From Nitrospirillum pindoramense (GTDB lineage: Bacteria > Pseudomonadota > Alphaproteobacteria > Azospirillales > Azospirillaceae): a stretch of 64,000 nucleotides of DNA. Position numbers and translations under genes: made by a program. The notes beneath the pieces were generated by a model. It saw only the letters and a list, made by a program, of their open reading frames with translations, was not told the DNA's origin and did not search any database. Numbering within the stretch: the first letter of the stretch is position 1; each line of letters starts with the position of its first letter. The stretch lies in NCBI RefSeq assembly GCF_007827955.1, contig NZ_VITR01000002.1, forward strand, positions 186,001 to 250,000, given 5' to 3'. Shown here piece after piece: positions 35,163 through 44,220 of this stretch.

Positions 35163-36151
35163 TGTCCGCCGCCCCCCCAAAGGCCCCCCAAAATCCCGTG
35201 CAGGCGAATCCGGCGCCGGCGGCCAGTCGGCTGCGCGACCGCGCCGACGCGCTGGCCCAGCGCCTGCCACCGCTGCTGGTGGCGGCGGAACGGGTGGCGG
35301 CCACCGTGTCGCCCGGCCTGCACGGCCGCCGCCGCGTCGGCACGGGCGAGGCGTTCTGGCAGTTCCGCCGCTATCAGCAGGGCGACGACACCGACCAGAT
35401 CGACTGGCGCCAGTCGGCCAAGGGCGATCACGTCTACGTCCGGGAAAACGAGTGGGAGGCGGCGCAGACCGTCTGGCTATGGCGTGACGCCGGCCCGTCG
35501 ATGGACTGGCGGTCGGACCGGGAGCTGCCCCTGAAGCGCGAGCGCGCCGACCTGCTGGCCCTGGCGCTGGCCTGCCTGCTGGTACGCGGCGGGGAGCGGG
35601 TGGGCCTGATGGGCGGTCCCCGCCCCCTGCCCGGCCGCCCGGCGCTGGAGCCGCTGGCCTTGGCCTTGACCCGCGCCCAGCCTGCCCCGCCACCGCCGGT
35701 GCCGCCCGCCCAGCCGCTGGCCCGCCATGCGCGGCTGGTGGTGATGGGCGACCTGCTGTCGCCGCTGGAGGACGTCCAGGCGGCCGTCGATTTCCATGCC
35801 GGCCATGGCGTGCGCGGCCACCTTCTGCAGATCCTCGATCCGGCGGAGGAAACGCTGCCCTATGACGGGCGGGTGGAGTTCCAGTCCGTGGCGGGGGCGA
35901 TTGAGGGCGACCGGCGCCTGCTGGTGCCCCGGGTCGACGCCCTGCGCGACGCGTACCGGGAGCGGCTGGCCGCCCACCGCGCCGGCCTGGCCCAGATCGC
36001 CCGCGCCTGCGGCTGGTCTTTCTCCCTGCACCGCACCGATACGCCGCCGCAGGCCGCCCTGTTGGGCCTGTGGGGCGCCTTGTCCCAGGAAAGCCTGCGC
36101 AGTGCCGCCGCCCATTCCGGCGTGGCGCATATGAATGAGGGGGGCGTCTGA
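35162..36151 (+). CDS. DUF58 domain protein
   Basis: 329 residues; the ATG at 35162 overlaps the moxR stop (TGATG). The DUF58 core is GTGEAFWQFRRYQQGDDTDQIDWRQSAKGDHVYVRENEWE (residues about 65-100) with the conserved FRxYxxGDxxxxIDWRxSA pattern. A degenerate VWA-like fold follows, and the catalytic/MIDAS residues of true VWA domains are not complete. It acts with MoxR. It overlaps the next gene by one base. Confidence 0.93.
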   Translation: MSAAPPKAPQNPVQANPAPAASRLRDRADALAQRLPPLLVAAERVAATVSPGLHGRRRVGTGEAFWQFRRYQQGDDTDQIDWRQSAKGDHVYVRENEWEAAQTVWLWRDAGPSMDWRSDRELPLKRERADLLALALACLLVRGGERVGLMGGPRPLPGRPALEPLALALTRAQPAPPPPVPPAQPLARHARLVVMGDLLSPLEDVQAAVDFHAGHGVRGHLLQILDPAEETLPYDGRVEFQSVAGAIEGDRRLLVPRVDALRDAYRERLAAHRAGLAQIARACGWSFSLHRTDTPPQAALLGLWGALSQESLRSAAAHSGVAHMNEGGV

Positions 36152-38922
36152 TGGCCTTCGCCAGCCCGCTGGTGCTGTGGGCCCTGATCCTGCTGCCGGG
36201 CCTGTGGTGGCTGTTGCGCCTGACACCGCCGGCACCCAAGCGCGTCACCTTCCCCGCCTTGCGCCTGCTGCTGGGCCTGACCGCCAAGGAGGAGACGCCG
36301 GCGCGCACGCCCTGGTGGCTGTTGGTGCTGCGCCTGGCGCTGGGCGCCCTGCTAATCGTGGGCCTGGCCCGTCCCCTGCTGCACCCGGACGCGGCGCCGG
36401 CCCCCGGCAGCGCGCCCATGCTGCTGGTGGTCGACACCGGCTGGGCCGCCGGCCGCGACTGGCCGGAGCGGCAACAGGCGCTGGACCGGCTGGTGACCCA
36501 GGCCGAACGCCAGGACCGCCCGGTCCTGCTGCTGCCCACCGCCGCCGGCGCCGATGGGCAGGCGCCCCAGGTGCAGGGTCCCATGAGCGCCACGGCGGCC
36601 CGCCGCCTGGTGCAGGCCTTGGCGCCGCAGCCTTGGCCCAGCGACCGCGCGGCGGCCCTGGCGGCCCTGGACACGGCCCAGAAGACCGGCCCGCTGGCGG
36701 GGTTAGCCGCCGACAGCTACTGGCTGGCCGATGGCCTGAACGACGGCAGCGTGGCGGCGATGGCCGGCCGGTTGCGCGCCCTGGGTCGCGTCACGGTGCT
36801 GACCGCCGGCGCCGACCACAGCCCCCTGCTGCTGCGGGCGCCCAACAGCGATGCCCGCACCGATGGCGGCGCCCTGATGGTGCCGGTGGAACGGGCGGAG
36901 GGCGCGCAGGCCCAGCCCATCGCCGTGGAGGCGCTGGGCGAGGATGGCCGCGCCCTGGGCCGGTCCGAAGGCGTCTTCGCCCCGGGCGAACGTCAACTGA
37001 CCCTGCCCCTGACCCTGCCCGGTGAATTGCGCAACGCCGCCGTCCGCCTGCATCTGGAAGAGCGCACCGGCGTGGGCGCCAGCCTGCTGCTGGATGACCG
37101 CTGGCGCCGCCGGCCCGTGGGCCTGGCCACCGCCGGGCCGGGCGGCGACAGCCAGCCGCTGCTGTCCAGCCTGTATTATCTGGACCGGGCGCTGGCGCCC
37201 TATGCCGAGGTGCGGCGCGGAACCATCCGCGCCCTGCTGGAGGGCGGCGTGTCCGTCCTGGTGCTGCCCGACACCGGCGCGTTGAGCGACAGCGACACGG
37301 ACCGCGTCAGCCGGTGGATCGACCAGGGCGGCGTCCTGGTGCGCTTCGGCGGCACCCGCCTTGCCCATGAGCAGGAACCCATTGGCGCCGAAACCCTGCT
37401 GCCCGTCCGCCTGCGCGGGGGGGATCGCTCGCTGGGCGGCGCCCTGTCGTGGACCACGCCCGCCCACCTGTCGCCCTTCGACGACAAGAGCCCCTTCGCG
37501 GGGCTGGAGGTGCCGCCCGACGTGACCGTCAGCCGCCAGGTCCTGGCCGAGCCCGGCCCCGACCTGGGCGACAAGGTCTGGGCCCGGCTGGAGGACGGCA
37601 CGCCGCTGGTGACGGGCGAGCGGCGGGGCAAGGGCTGGCTGGTCCTGGTGCACACCAGCGCCGATCCCGCCTGGTCCAACCTGGCCCTGTCCGGCCTGTA
37701 TGTCGACATGCTGCGGCGCCTGGTGGCGCTCAGCGACGGCTTGCCGGGGGGCATCGGCGGCAATGCCGGCGGCGCCCTGCCGCCCCTGATGCTGCTGGAT
37801 GGCCAGGGCCGGCTGGTCGCCCCTTCCGCCCTGGCTCAGCCGCTGGAGCCGGAGGGCAAGGACGGGATGGAGGTCCAGGTGGGCCCGCTGCACCCGCCGG
37901 GCTATTACGGCGTGGGGGATCGGCGCCGCGCCTTGAACCTGGCCGGGGCGGTGGCGCCGCTGGTGCCCATGCCCACCCTGGCCGGCGTCACCTACCAGGG
38001 TTTCGGCGGCATGCGGGAGACGGATTTGCGCCCCTGGTTCCTGGGCGTGGCGGCGGCGCTGTGGGTGGCGGACCTGTTCCTGTCGCTGTTCGTGCGCGGC
38101 CTGCTGCCCACATCGCTGCGGCCGTCGCCCGGCCGCAATTGGCGCCGGGGGGCGACGGCGGCCGCGCTGGCGCTGGCGACCGTGCTGGCGGCCCCGCGCG
38201 GACATGCCGCGACACCGGACAGTGAGATCGTGAAGGCCACCACCGCCAATTGGCTGGCCTACGTCGAGACGGGCGACCGCACCGCCGACGCCACCACCAA
38301 GGCCGGCCTGCTGGGCCTGGGCGAACAACTGAACCGCCGCACGGCGGTGGAGGTGGCCGGCGCCATGAGCGTGAACGTGGAGAAGGACGACCTGGCCCTG
38401 TTCCCCCTGCTGTACTGGGTGGTGACGCCGGGCCAGCCCTCCCTGTCGGACGCGGCGGTGGCCAAGCTGAACCAGTACCTGCACGCCGGCGGCATGATCC
38501 TGTTCGACACCCGCGACCAGGGCGCGCCCGACAGCGCCGTCCAGGCGCGGCTGCGCGACCTGACCCACGGCCTGGACGTGCCGCCCCTGGCCCCGGTGGG
38601 CCCCGACCATGTGCTAAGCCGCACCTTCTTCCTGATGCAGGATTTCCCCGGCCGGCAGGCCGGCGGCCAGGTGTGGGCGGAAGCGTCGGAGGGGCGGGTG
38701 AACGACGGCGTCTCGCCCGTGCTGGTCGGCGGCAACGACTGGGCCGGCGCCTGGGCCATCGATGGGCAGGGACGGCCGCTGAACGCCGTGGTGCCCGGGG
38801 GGGAGCGCCAGCGTGAGATGGCCTACCGCTTCGGCATCAACCTGGTGATGTACGCCCTGACCGGCAACTACAAGGCCGATCAGGTGCATGTGCCGGCGAT
38901 TCTGGAGCGGCTGGGCCAATGA
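36151..38922 (+). CDS. BatA-like aerotolerance protein with DUF4159 C-terminus
   Basis: 923 residues. N-terminal two-helix BatA domain (about 1-80: FASPLVLWALILLPGLWWLLRL then PWWLLVLRLALGALLIVGLARPLL). A large middle region (about 90-620) contains a VWA/GATase-like part, and a membrane helix lies at about 631-652. The C-terminal DUF4159 domain (about 690-920) contains FPLLYWVVTPGQPSLSDAAVAKLNQYLHAGGMILFDTRDQ. A second signal-like segment (about 668-690) precedes DUF4159, so that domain probably lies outside the cytoplasm. Tight overlaps with both neighbours show one transcript. Confidence 0.9.
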   Translation: MAFASPLVLWALILLPGLWWLLRLTPPAPKRVTFPALRLLLGLTAKEETPARTPWWLLVLRLALGALLIVGLARPLLHPDAAPAPGSAPMLLVVDTGWAAGRDWPERQQALDRLVTQAERQDRPVLLLPTAAGADGQAPQVQGPMSATAARRLVQALAPQPWPSDRAAALAALDTAQKTGPLAGLAADSYWLADGLNDGSVAAMAGRLRALGRVTVLTAGADHSPLLLRAPNSDARTDGGALMVPVERAEGAQAQPIAVEALGEDGRALGRSEGVFAPGERQLTLPLTLPGELRNAAVRLHLEERTGVGASLLLDDRWRRRPVGLATAGPGGDSQPLLSSLYYLDRALAPYAEVRRGTIRALLEGGVSVLVLPDTGALSDSDTDRVSRWIDQGGVLVRFGGTRLAHEQEPIGAETLLPVRLRGGDRSLGGALSWTTPAHLSPFDDKSPFAGLEVPPDVTVSRQVLAEPGPDLGDKVWARLEDGTPLVTGERRGKGWLVLVHTSADPAWSNLALSGLYVDMLRRLVALSDGLPGGIGGNAGGALPPLMLLDGQGRLVAPSALAQPLEPEGKDGMEVQVGPLHPPGYYGVGDRRRALNLAGAVAPLVPMPTLAGVTYQGFGGMRETDLRPWFLGVAAALWVADLFLSLFVRGLLPTSLRPSPGRNWRRGATAAALALATVLAAPRGHAATPDSEIVKATTANWLAYVETGDRTADATTKAGLLGLGEQLNRRTAVEVAGAMSVNVEKDDLALFPLLYWVVTPGQPSLSDAAVAKLNQYLHAGGMILFDTRDQGAPDSAVQARLRDLTHGLDVPPLAPVGPDHVLSRTFFLMQDFPGRQAGGQVWAEASEGRVNDGVSPVLVGGNDWAGAWAIDGQGRPLNAVVPGGERQREMAYRFGINLVMYALTGNYKADQVHVPAILERLGQ

Positions 38923-41039
38923 TGAACCTGTTTTCCGGCCTCAGCGTCAGTTTCCAGCCCCTGCTGCCCCCCTGGCTGCTGATCCTGCTGGGCGTCCTGT
39001 CGCTCTTCGGCCTGGGCCTCATGGCGTGGCGGCGGGCGCGCGGCCTGACCTGGCGCGTGGCCACGCTGGCGGCGCTGGCCTTGCTGCTGCTGGACCCCGC
39101 CCTGGTGCGGGAGGACCGCCACCCGCTGAAGGACGTGGCCGTGGTGGTGGTCGACACCTCCGCCAGCCAGAAGGTGGGCCACCGGCAGGAGCGGACGGAC
39201 GCAGCACTGGCCGCACTGAAGGCCAAGCTGTCCCAGGTGCCCGACCTGGACCTGCGGGTGGTGGAAACCGGCACCTCCACCGCCGGCGGCAAGGGGGAGG
39301 AGACCCGCGCCATCGACGCCCTGACCCAGGCCGTCGCCGACGTGCCCCGCCGCCGCCTGGCCGGCGCCATCCTGCTGACCGATGGGCAGGTGCATGACGT
39401 GCCGGACAAGCCGGACAGCCTGGCCGACCTGGGCCCCATCCACACCCTGCTGACGGGCGAGCATGGCGAGGGCGACCGCCGCCTGGTGCTGGTACGCGGC
39501 CCCAGCTACGGCATCGTCGGCAAGACGGTCACGGCCACCGTGCGGGTGGAGGACCTGCCGGCGGGAAAGGGGGCCGACAGCGCCCTGCTGACCATCCGCC
39601 AGGACGGCCAGCCCGAACGTCAGGTGCCGGTGCCGGTGGGGGAGGATGTGCCCCTGACCGTCACCGTGGGCCATGGCGGCCCCAACCTGCTGGAACTGTC
39701 GGTCAACGCCGGCCCGGCCGAGCTGTCCATGGCCAACAACCGCACCGCCTTCATCGTCAACGGCGTGCGCGATCGCTTGCGCGTGCTGCTGGTCTCGGGC
39801 GAGCCCCATGCCGGTGAGCGCACCTGGCGCGACCTGCTGAAGGCCGACCCGGCGGTGGACCTGGTGCACTTCACCATCCTGCGCTCGCAGGAGAAATCCG
39901 ACAGCACGCCCATCCGCGAGCTGTCGCTGATCCAGTTCCCCATCCGCGAGCTGTTCGAGGTGAAGCTGAACGACTTCGACCTCGTCATCTTCGACCGCTA
40001 TCGCCAGCGCAACGTCCTGCCCATGGGCTATCTGGCCAATATCGCGGAGTATGTGCGCAACGGCGGCGCCTTCCTGGAGGCCAGCGGCCCCGCCTATGCC
40101 ACGCCGCTGTCGCTGTACCGCACGCCCCTGGGCGCGATCCTGCCGGGTGAGCCCACGGGCACGGTGACGGAACAGCCCTTCACCCCCACCCTGACCGAAG
40201 CCGGCCGCCGCCACCCGGTCACCGCCGGCCTGGACGGCTATGGCGACACGGCTCCCGCACAGGCCGGACAACAGAAGGCGCCCTGGGGCCGCTGGTTCCG
40301 GCAGATCGACATCGTGCCGCGCCAGGGCACGGTGGTCATGACCGGCGCCAACAACCAGCCGCTGGTGGTGCTGGACCGCGTGGGCAAGGGCCGCGTGGCC
40401 CAGATCGCGTCCGATCACATGTGGCTATGGTCGCGCGGCTTCGAGGGTGGCGGACCCGCTGCCGAGCTGCTGCGCCGCCTGGCCCACTGGCTGATGAAAG
40501 AGCCGGCGCTGGAGGAGGAAGACCTCAAGGCCCATGTGGACGGCGACCGCCTGGTGGTGGAACGCCGCTCGCTGAAGCCGGACGCCGATCCGGTGGAGGT
40601 GCGGTCCCCCAGCGACGCCGTCACCAGCCTGCCCCTGGTCGACAGCCCCGATGGTGTGGCGCGCGGCAGCCTAGAGGCGACCGAGCCCGGATTGTGGCGG
40701 GTGAAGGACGGCGACAGGACGGCGCTGGCCGTGGTCGGCGCGCTGAACCCGCCAGAGCTGGCCGACATGCGCACCACACCCGACCGCCTGGCCCCCCTGG
40801 CCAAGGCCACGGGCGGGGGCGTCTTTTGGCTGGTGGACCGGTCCGGCAATGGCGGCCTGCCCGACCTGCGCCGCGTGGACCCGGGGCAAAGCGCCGCCGG
40901 AAGCGGCTGGCTGGGCCTGCGGGCCAACGGCGACTACACCGTTACGGGCGTGGCCCGGGTGCCGCTGGTGCCGGCCTGGATCGCGCTGCTGGCGATGGCG
41001 GCCCTGCTGGTGCTGGGCTGGCGGCGCGAGGGCCGCTGA
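38919..41039 (+). CDS. VWA-type membrane protein, glutamine-amidotransferase-like domain
   Basis: 706 residues; starts at ATG 38919 overlapping the previous stop by four bases (a second ATG at 38922). Two N-terminal helices (about 12-35 and 45-60), then a VWA-like domain with VVVVDTSAS (MIDAS) and ILLTDGQ. A GATase I-like domain follows (about 285-440: LRVLLVSGEPHAGERTW, DLVIFDRYRQRNVLP, NGGAFLEASGP) and a long extracytoplasmic region. A C-terminal anchor (about 682-700) is followed by a basic tail. It completes the MoxR-DUF58-BatA-VWA set, probably an envelope complex assembled by MoxR. Confidence 0.9.
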   Translation: MMNLFSGLSVSFQPLLPPWLLILLGVLSLFGLGLMAWRRARGLTWRVATLAALALLLLDPALVREDRHPLKDVAVVVVDTSASQKVGHRQERTDAALAALKAKLSQVPDLDLRVVETGTSTAGGKGEETRAIDALTQAVADVPRRRLAGAILLTDGQVHDVPDKPDSLADLGPIHTLLTGEHGEGDRRLVLVRGPSYGIVGKTVTATVRVEDLPAGKGADSALLTIRQDGQPERQVPVPVGEDVPLTVTVGHGGPNLLELSVNAGPAELSMANNRTAFIVNGVRDRLRVLLVSGEPHAGERTWRDLLKADPAVDLVHFTILRSQEKSDSTPIRELSLIQFPIRELFEVKLNDFDLVIFDRYRQRNVLPMGYLANIAEYVRNGGAFLEASGPAYATPLSLYRTPLGAILPGEPTGTVTEQPFTPTLTEAGRRHPVTAGLDGYGDTAPAQAGQQKAPWGRWFRQIDIVPRQGTVVMTGANNQPLVVLDRVGKGRVAQIASDHMWLWSRGFEGGGPAAELLRRLAHWLMKEPALEEEDLKAHVDGDRLVVERRSLKPDADPVEVRSPSDAVTSLPLVDSPDGVARGSLEATEPGLWRVKDGDRTALAVVGALNPPELADMRTTPDRLAPLAKATGGGVFWLVDRSGNGGLPDLRRVDPGQSAAGSGWLGLRANGDYTVTGVARVPLVPAWIALLAMAALLVLGWRREGR

Positions 41040-41069
41040 CGGCCTATCGGCGGGCGGGCGGGTGACGCC

Positions 41070-42110
41070 TCAAGCCCCCCGCTGCCAAACCTTGGTCACC
41101 AGGAAGTGCTGCGCCAGGAAATGGTAGGTCTTCTTCAGACGGGCCTCCAACTCCGGCCCCCGTTCCACCGGCTCCCCATCCCAGGCATAGATCACGTCGT
41201 CCCACAGCATGAGGCGGGTGTGCAGCTCGTCACGCATGCGGCGGATGAAGGACACCTGGCTGTCATAGGACTTCAGCACCGCCATGATCTCGCCGGTCTG
41301 GGCGTCCAGCTGGGCGAAGATATCCTCGAAATCCAGGATGGGCTGCTTGACCAGGGCCATCATGCGGGACAGGTCCGACTGCATCTGGCGGTCGGTCTTG
41401 TAGATGCGTCCCGCCTGCCCCAGGCCGGTGATGATCTGCTGCAATTGGTGGTAACGGTCGCGCAACGCCTCGATATAGGACAGCTCGCGGGCGATGGACT
41501 CGACCTTGTCCACGATCTCCTGCTTGCGTTCCTCGGGGATGCCGAATCGGCGGGCCAGTTCGCTGAAGGCCTGTTGCGCCCGTTGCTTGGTCTGTGGATC
41601 CTCGACCACCTGTTCCAGTTGGCCGCGGTCGGTGACCAGGGTTTCCTTCCCCGTGATCCACGACACCAGCTGCACAGTGATGCGGCCGCGCGCGATCTGC
41701 AGGTGGCTGTCCTCCACCCGCCAGGACGCGGTGCCGTCCAACAGCTCACGCGGGATGCTGTCGCCGGGACGGATGGTCTTCACGTATTTCAGGCTACGCT
41801 CGACCACGCCCAGCAAGACGGCGTCGGAGCTGGTGTCGTCGATGCCGAAGGCCTCGCGCAGCGTGCGGAACGGGATTTTGCCCCACACATCCCCCAGTTG
41901 GACGTTGTAGACCGCCTCGTTGCTGTCATAGGCGAAGGAGAAGAAGGCGCCCGGAACGGAAAAGACCTTGTTCTCAAACAGGAAGTGGGTGCTGCGGCTG
42001 GCGTGCGCCTCGCTTGCGGCGGCGGCGGGCGCCCCGGCGGCCGGCGTCGCACCCTCGCCCGCGCCATCCTCCGCATCCACCGCCTGCGCCGGGAAGTCAC
42101 GTGCCAACAT
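41070..42110 (-). CDS. Hypothetical 346-residue helical protein
   Basis: I do not recognise a named domain. The first 45 residues are Ala/Glu-rich and disordered. A compact mixed domain follows (about 45-150: FLFENKVFSVPGAFFSFAYDSNEAVYNVQLGDVWGKIP), then a long helical region (about 155-345) with coiled-coil character (EERKQEIVDKVESIARELSYIEALRDRYHQLQQI). No signal peptide or membrane helix. It lies downstream of a degenerate EAL protein on the same strand (167-base gap), so it may work with it. The 3' end faces the VWA gene. Confidence 0.75.
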   Translation of the reverse strand: MLARDFPAQAVDAEDGAGEGATPAAGAPAAAASEAHASRSTHFLFENKVFSVPGAFFSFAYDSNEAVYNVQLGDVWGKIPFRTLREAFGIDDTSSDAVLLGVVERSLKYVKTIRPGDSIPRELLDGTASWRVEDSHLQIARGRITVQLVSWITGKETLVTDRGQLEQVVEDPQTKQRAQQAFSELARRFGIPEERKQEIVDKVESIARELSYIEALRDRYHQLQQIITGLGQAGRIYKTDRQMQSDLSRMMALVKQPILDFEDIFAQLDAQTGEIMAVLKSYDSQVSFIRRMRDELHTRLMLWDDVIYAWDGEPVERGPELEARLKKTYHFLAQHFLVTKVWQRGA

Positions 42111-42277
42111 CGTCTCCGGTCAGTTCCGCCCCAAACGGAGGCGCCCCCTTATCGACCTGGGGGGGCTTGGCCTCGCCCCCGGCCGCGACCGGACGCCCGT
42201 TACGGGGCTGAAGGTGACACAGATTTGCCGGCGCGGCGATAATCTCGTTTTAACGGGCCTTTCCGAAATGGACCGGC

Positions 42278-43558
42278 TCAGTCGTCGTTCATCACCTGCG
42301 CCGTCTTCAGGGCGTCGCGGACCAGCACGCCCTTGCGCAGAATGTTGTCGATGACGCGGCCCTGCACCAGGCTGATGCCCATCTTCTCCGCCCAGATCAG
42401 GCCGGAAACGGTGCCGCAGCGGGCCAGGATGTACCGGCAGTTTTCCTGCTGCCGCACCTTTTCCTGCAACGCGTCGATCTCCTCCTCGCTCATGCTTTCC
42501 ATGTCGGGGGACCAGATGATCTTGGCGTAATCGCAGGCCATGTATTCCAGGTCCATGTGCGTGACCCAGAAGTCGTTCAAGCCATCGATGCAAATCTTGT
42601 AGCCGCGGGTGGCGGCGAAATCGACGACCTCCTTGTACATCGAGACATTCTCGATCAGGTCGGTCTTGTTGATTTCCAGGATGACGTTGCCGCGCAGGTC
42701 CGTCGTCAGCCGCTCGTCGAACTTCACGAAGCTGGCCGACAGGATGGTCGACAGGTTCAGGTTCAGGCCCAGCCGCTTGCCGCGCAGGAAATCCACGCCG
42801 TAGTTCAGCGCGCGCAGGACGGATTGGTCGAGCTGCGAGGTGAAATAGCTGAACAGCCACCGGTTGGCGGTGATGTCGTAGCCAGGCGACAGCCGCTCCT
42901 CCAGCGCCTTGATGGCGATGTAGAGCTCGAAATACTCGTGCTCGTTCTCGGTGGGGTTCTGGATGTTCACCACCGGCTGGTTCAGCATGAAGGGCGACAG
43001 GTCGAACATCTGCACGGCGCGTTCGATCTTGCCCAGCTCCTCCAGCGTGATGGGGGGCTTGGTCTGCTCCACCGGGGCGTCGCCGCCCTCACCCTTCTGC
43101 AGGCCCTCGATGAAGCGGATGACGTTCACGAAGTTGAGCGACAGCTCCATGATCGAATAGAGGCTGTCTTCCCGGTAGGGATTCTGCTTCGTCATCGTCG
43201 TGCGCGACAGCAGCAGCTTCTCGATCTTCGAGCAGACATCGCTGATCAGGGAGAACTTGATGCCCTTGTACAGGACGATGACGTCATCGTTGGAAAGATT
43301 GAAAACCTGCAGGTAGGAGGAATTATCCGCCGTTTCCTGCATCGCGCGCTTGATGGACAGCAGGTCGAGGTTACTTTTGTCCTTCAGCAGGGACAAATGC
43401 AGATGAATGAGGCGCAAGCCCTGCAGTTCACGCTTCGCGGACTGCAACAGGGTCAGCAACTTCTGATCGTCGTATTCCGGCTTTTCAGGCAACGCCACGG
43501 GGCGTTCGCCGGGCTTCACCCGCACCCAATCCCGTTTTGGCGCATTCGGACGATTCAT
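42278..43558 (-). CDS. Degenerate EAL-domain protein, probably not a phosphodiesterase
   Basis: 426 residues from ATG 43558, with GGAG 8 bases upstream. The C-terminal half (about 215-420) follows the EAL fold with its sites altered. The N-x-S motif is NLNLS (267-270), the LE-x-T motif is LEINKT (294-299, Glu kept), and the DDFG motif is IDGLNDF (324-330). The QG-x-x-x-x-x-P motif is QGRVIDN (399-405). The EAL tripeptide itself is replaced (FELYIAIKAL near 210-219), and the catalytic second Asp of DDFG is missing. The N-terminal 200 residues are an unrecognised helical domain. Likely a c-di-GMP-binding or protein-interaction domain; no catalysis expected. Confidence 0.8.
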   Translation of the reverse strand: MNRPNAPKRDWVRVKPGERPVALPEKPEYDDQKLLTLLQSAKRELQGLRLIHLHLSLLKDKSNLDLLSIKRAMQETADNSSYLQVFNLSNDDVIVLYKGIKFSLISDVCSKIEKLLLSRTTMTKQNPYREDSLYSIMELSLNFVNVIRFIEGLQKGEGGDAPVEQTKPPITLEELGKIERAVQMFDLSPFMLNQPVVNIQNPTENEHEYFELYIAIKALEERLSPGYDITANRWLFSYFTSQLDQSVLRALNYGVDFLRGKRLGLNLNLSTILSASFVKFDERLTTDLRGNVILEINKTDLIENVSMYKEVVDFAATRGYKICIDGLNDFWVTHMDLEYMACDYAKIIWSPDMESMSEEEIDALQEKVRQQENCRYILARCGTVSGLIWAEKMGISLVQGRVIDNILRKGVLVRDALKTAQVMNDD

Positions 43559-44033
43559 TTCATCTCCGCAACCGCGGGCTTCCAACGCCCCGGCCAACAA
43601 CTAGCGCGCGCATCTCATTCCACCACGGACGGGCCGACGCGCTTAGCCCCCAAGTAACGCAAAACGGCTGCATGCACCGCGAACCGGGGGGTGGAACGCA
43701 TCGCCGCCCCTTCTCCCAGACCGCTGGCGCACAACCTTACCTATCAGGATATCATGGCCGATACCGGTGCCAATTCAATATCCCGCTACCCTTCGGGATG
43801 GCGCCCGCGTAGGGAAAACCTATCCTTGCGGCAATATTACTTTGGAAGGGCCGCAGGCGATACATAAAATTTGACAAATTCTGACAGCGGACGCTCCGCG
43901 CACGCCTTTTCAAAGCATCGCGGAGTATTGGCTGGGGCCGTCGCCAATGACACCGGGGCGCTGGGCAATAATGCCACCGCAGGTAGCGCACCCCAGGCGC
44001 GCCACATCATGAATTACGCAAAAGAAAGGGAGA
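43559..44033. other. 475-base gap upstream of the EAL-like gene: no gene seen
   Basis: Only short frames of implausible composition occur. A run of A+T-rich sequence near 43863-43882 might be a promoter for the degenerate EAL gene or a small transcript, but no defined -35/-10 pair is convincing. Downstream of the tRNA (44033 leftwards on the minus strand) a TTTCTTTT stretch could end the tRNA transcript. Confidence 0.55.
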
Positions 44034-44108
44034 TGGCTGGGGCGGGAGGGATCGAACCTCCGCATGGCGGAATCAAAATCCGCTGCCTTACCGCTTGGCG
44101 ACGCCCCA
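44034..44108 (-). tRNA. tRNA-Gln (anticodon TTG)
   Basis: The 7-bp acceptor stem pairs 44102-44108 (5' TGGGGCG) with 44038-44044. The discriminator G is at 44037 and an encoded CCA at 44034-44036. The anticodon TTG is at 44076-44074 within a canonical 7-base loop, and the T arm contains GGTTCGATCC. It lies between the EAL-like gene and a Sel1 gene. I see no integrated element beside it. Confidence 0.97.
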
Positions 44109-44220
44109 TCACCGGGCTTCCCGTCAGGGAGGGCGGCACCATAATCAGAAAGCCCGGCGGACGCAACGCCCCAAATCGCCCTTCGCGTCGCCGCTGGCAC
44201 GCCGGCCCGGACATGGCACT

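Noticed and set aside
33336-36674. Minus-strand frame of 1,112 residues
   Set aside because: Most of it is antisense to the MoxR-DUF58-BatA operon; only the last 211 residues (DUF1285) are real.
43752-43991. Small minus-strand frame of 79 residues
   Set aside because: Trp/Arg/Pro-rich composition, no ribosome-binding site and no codon bias like real genes.
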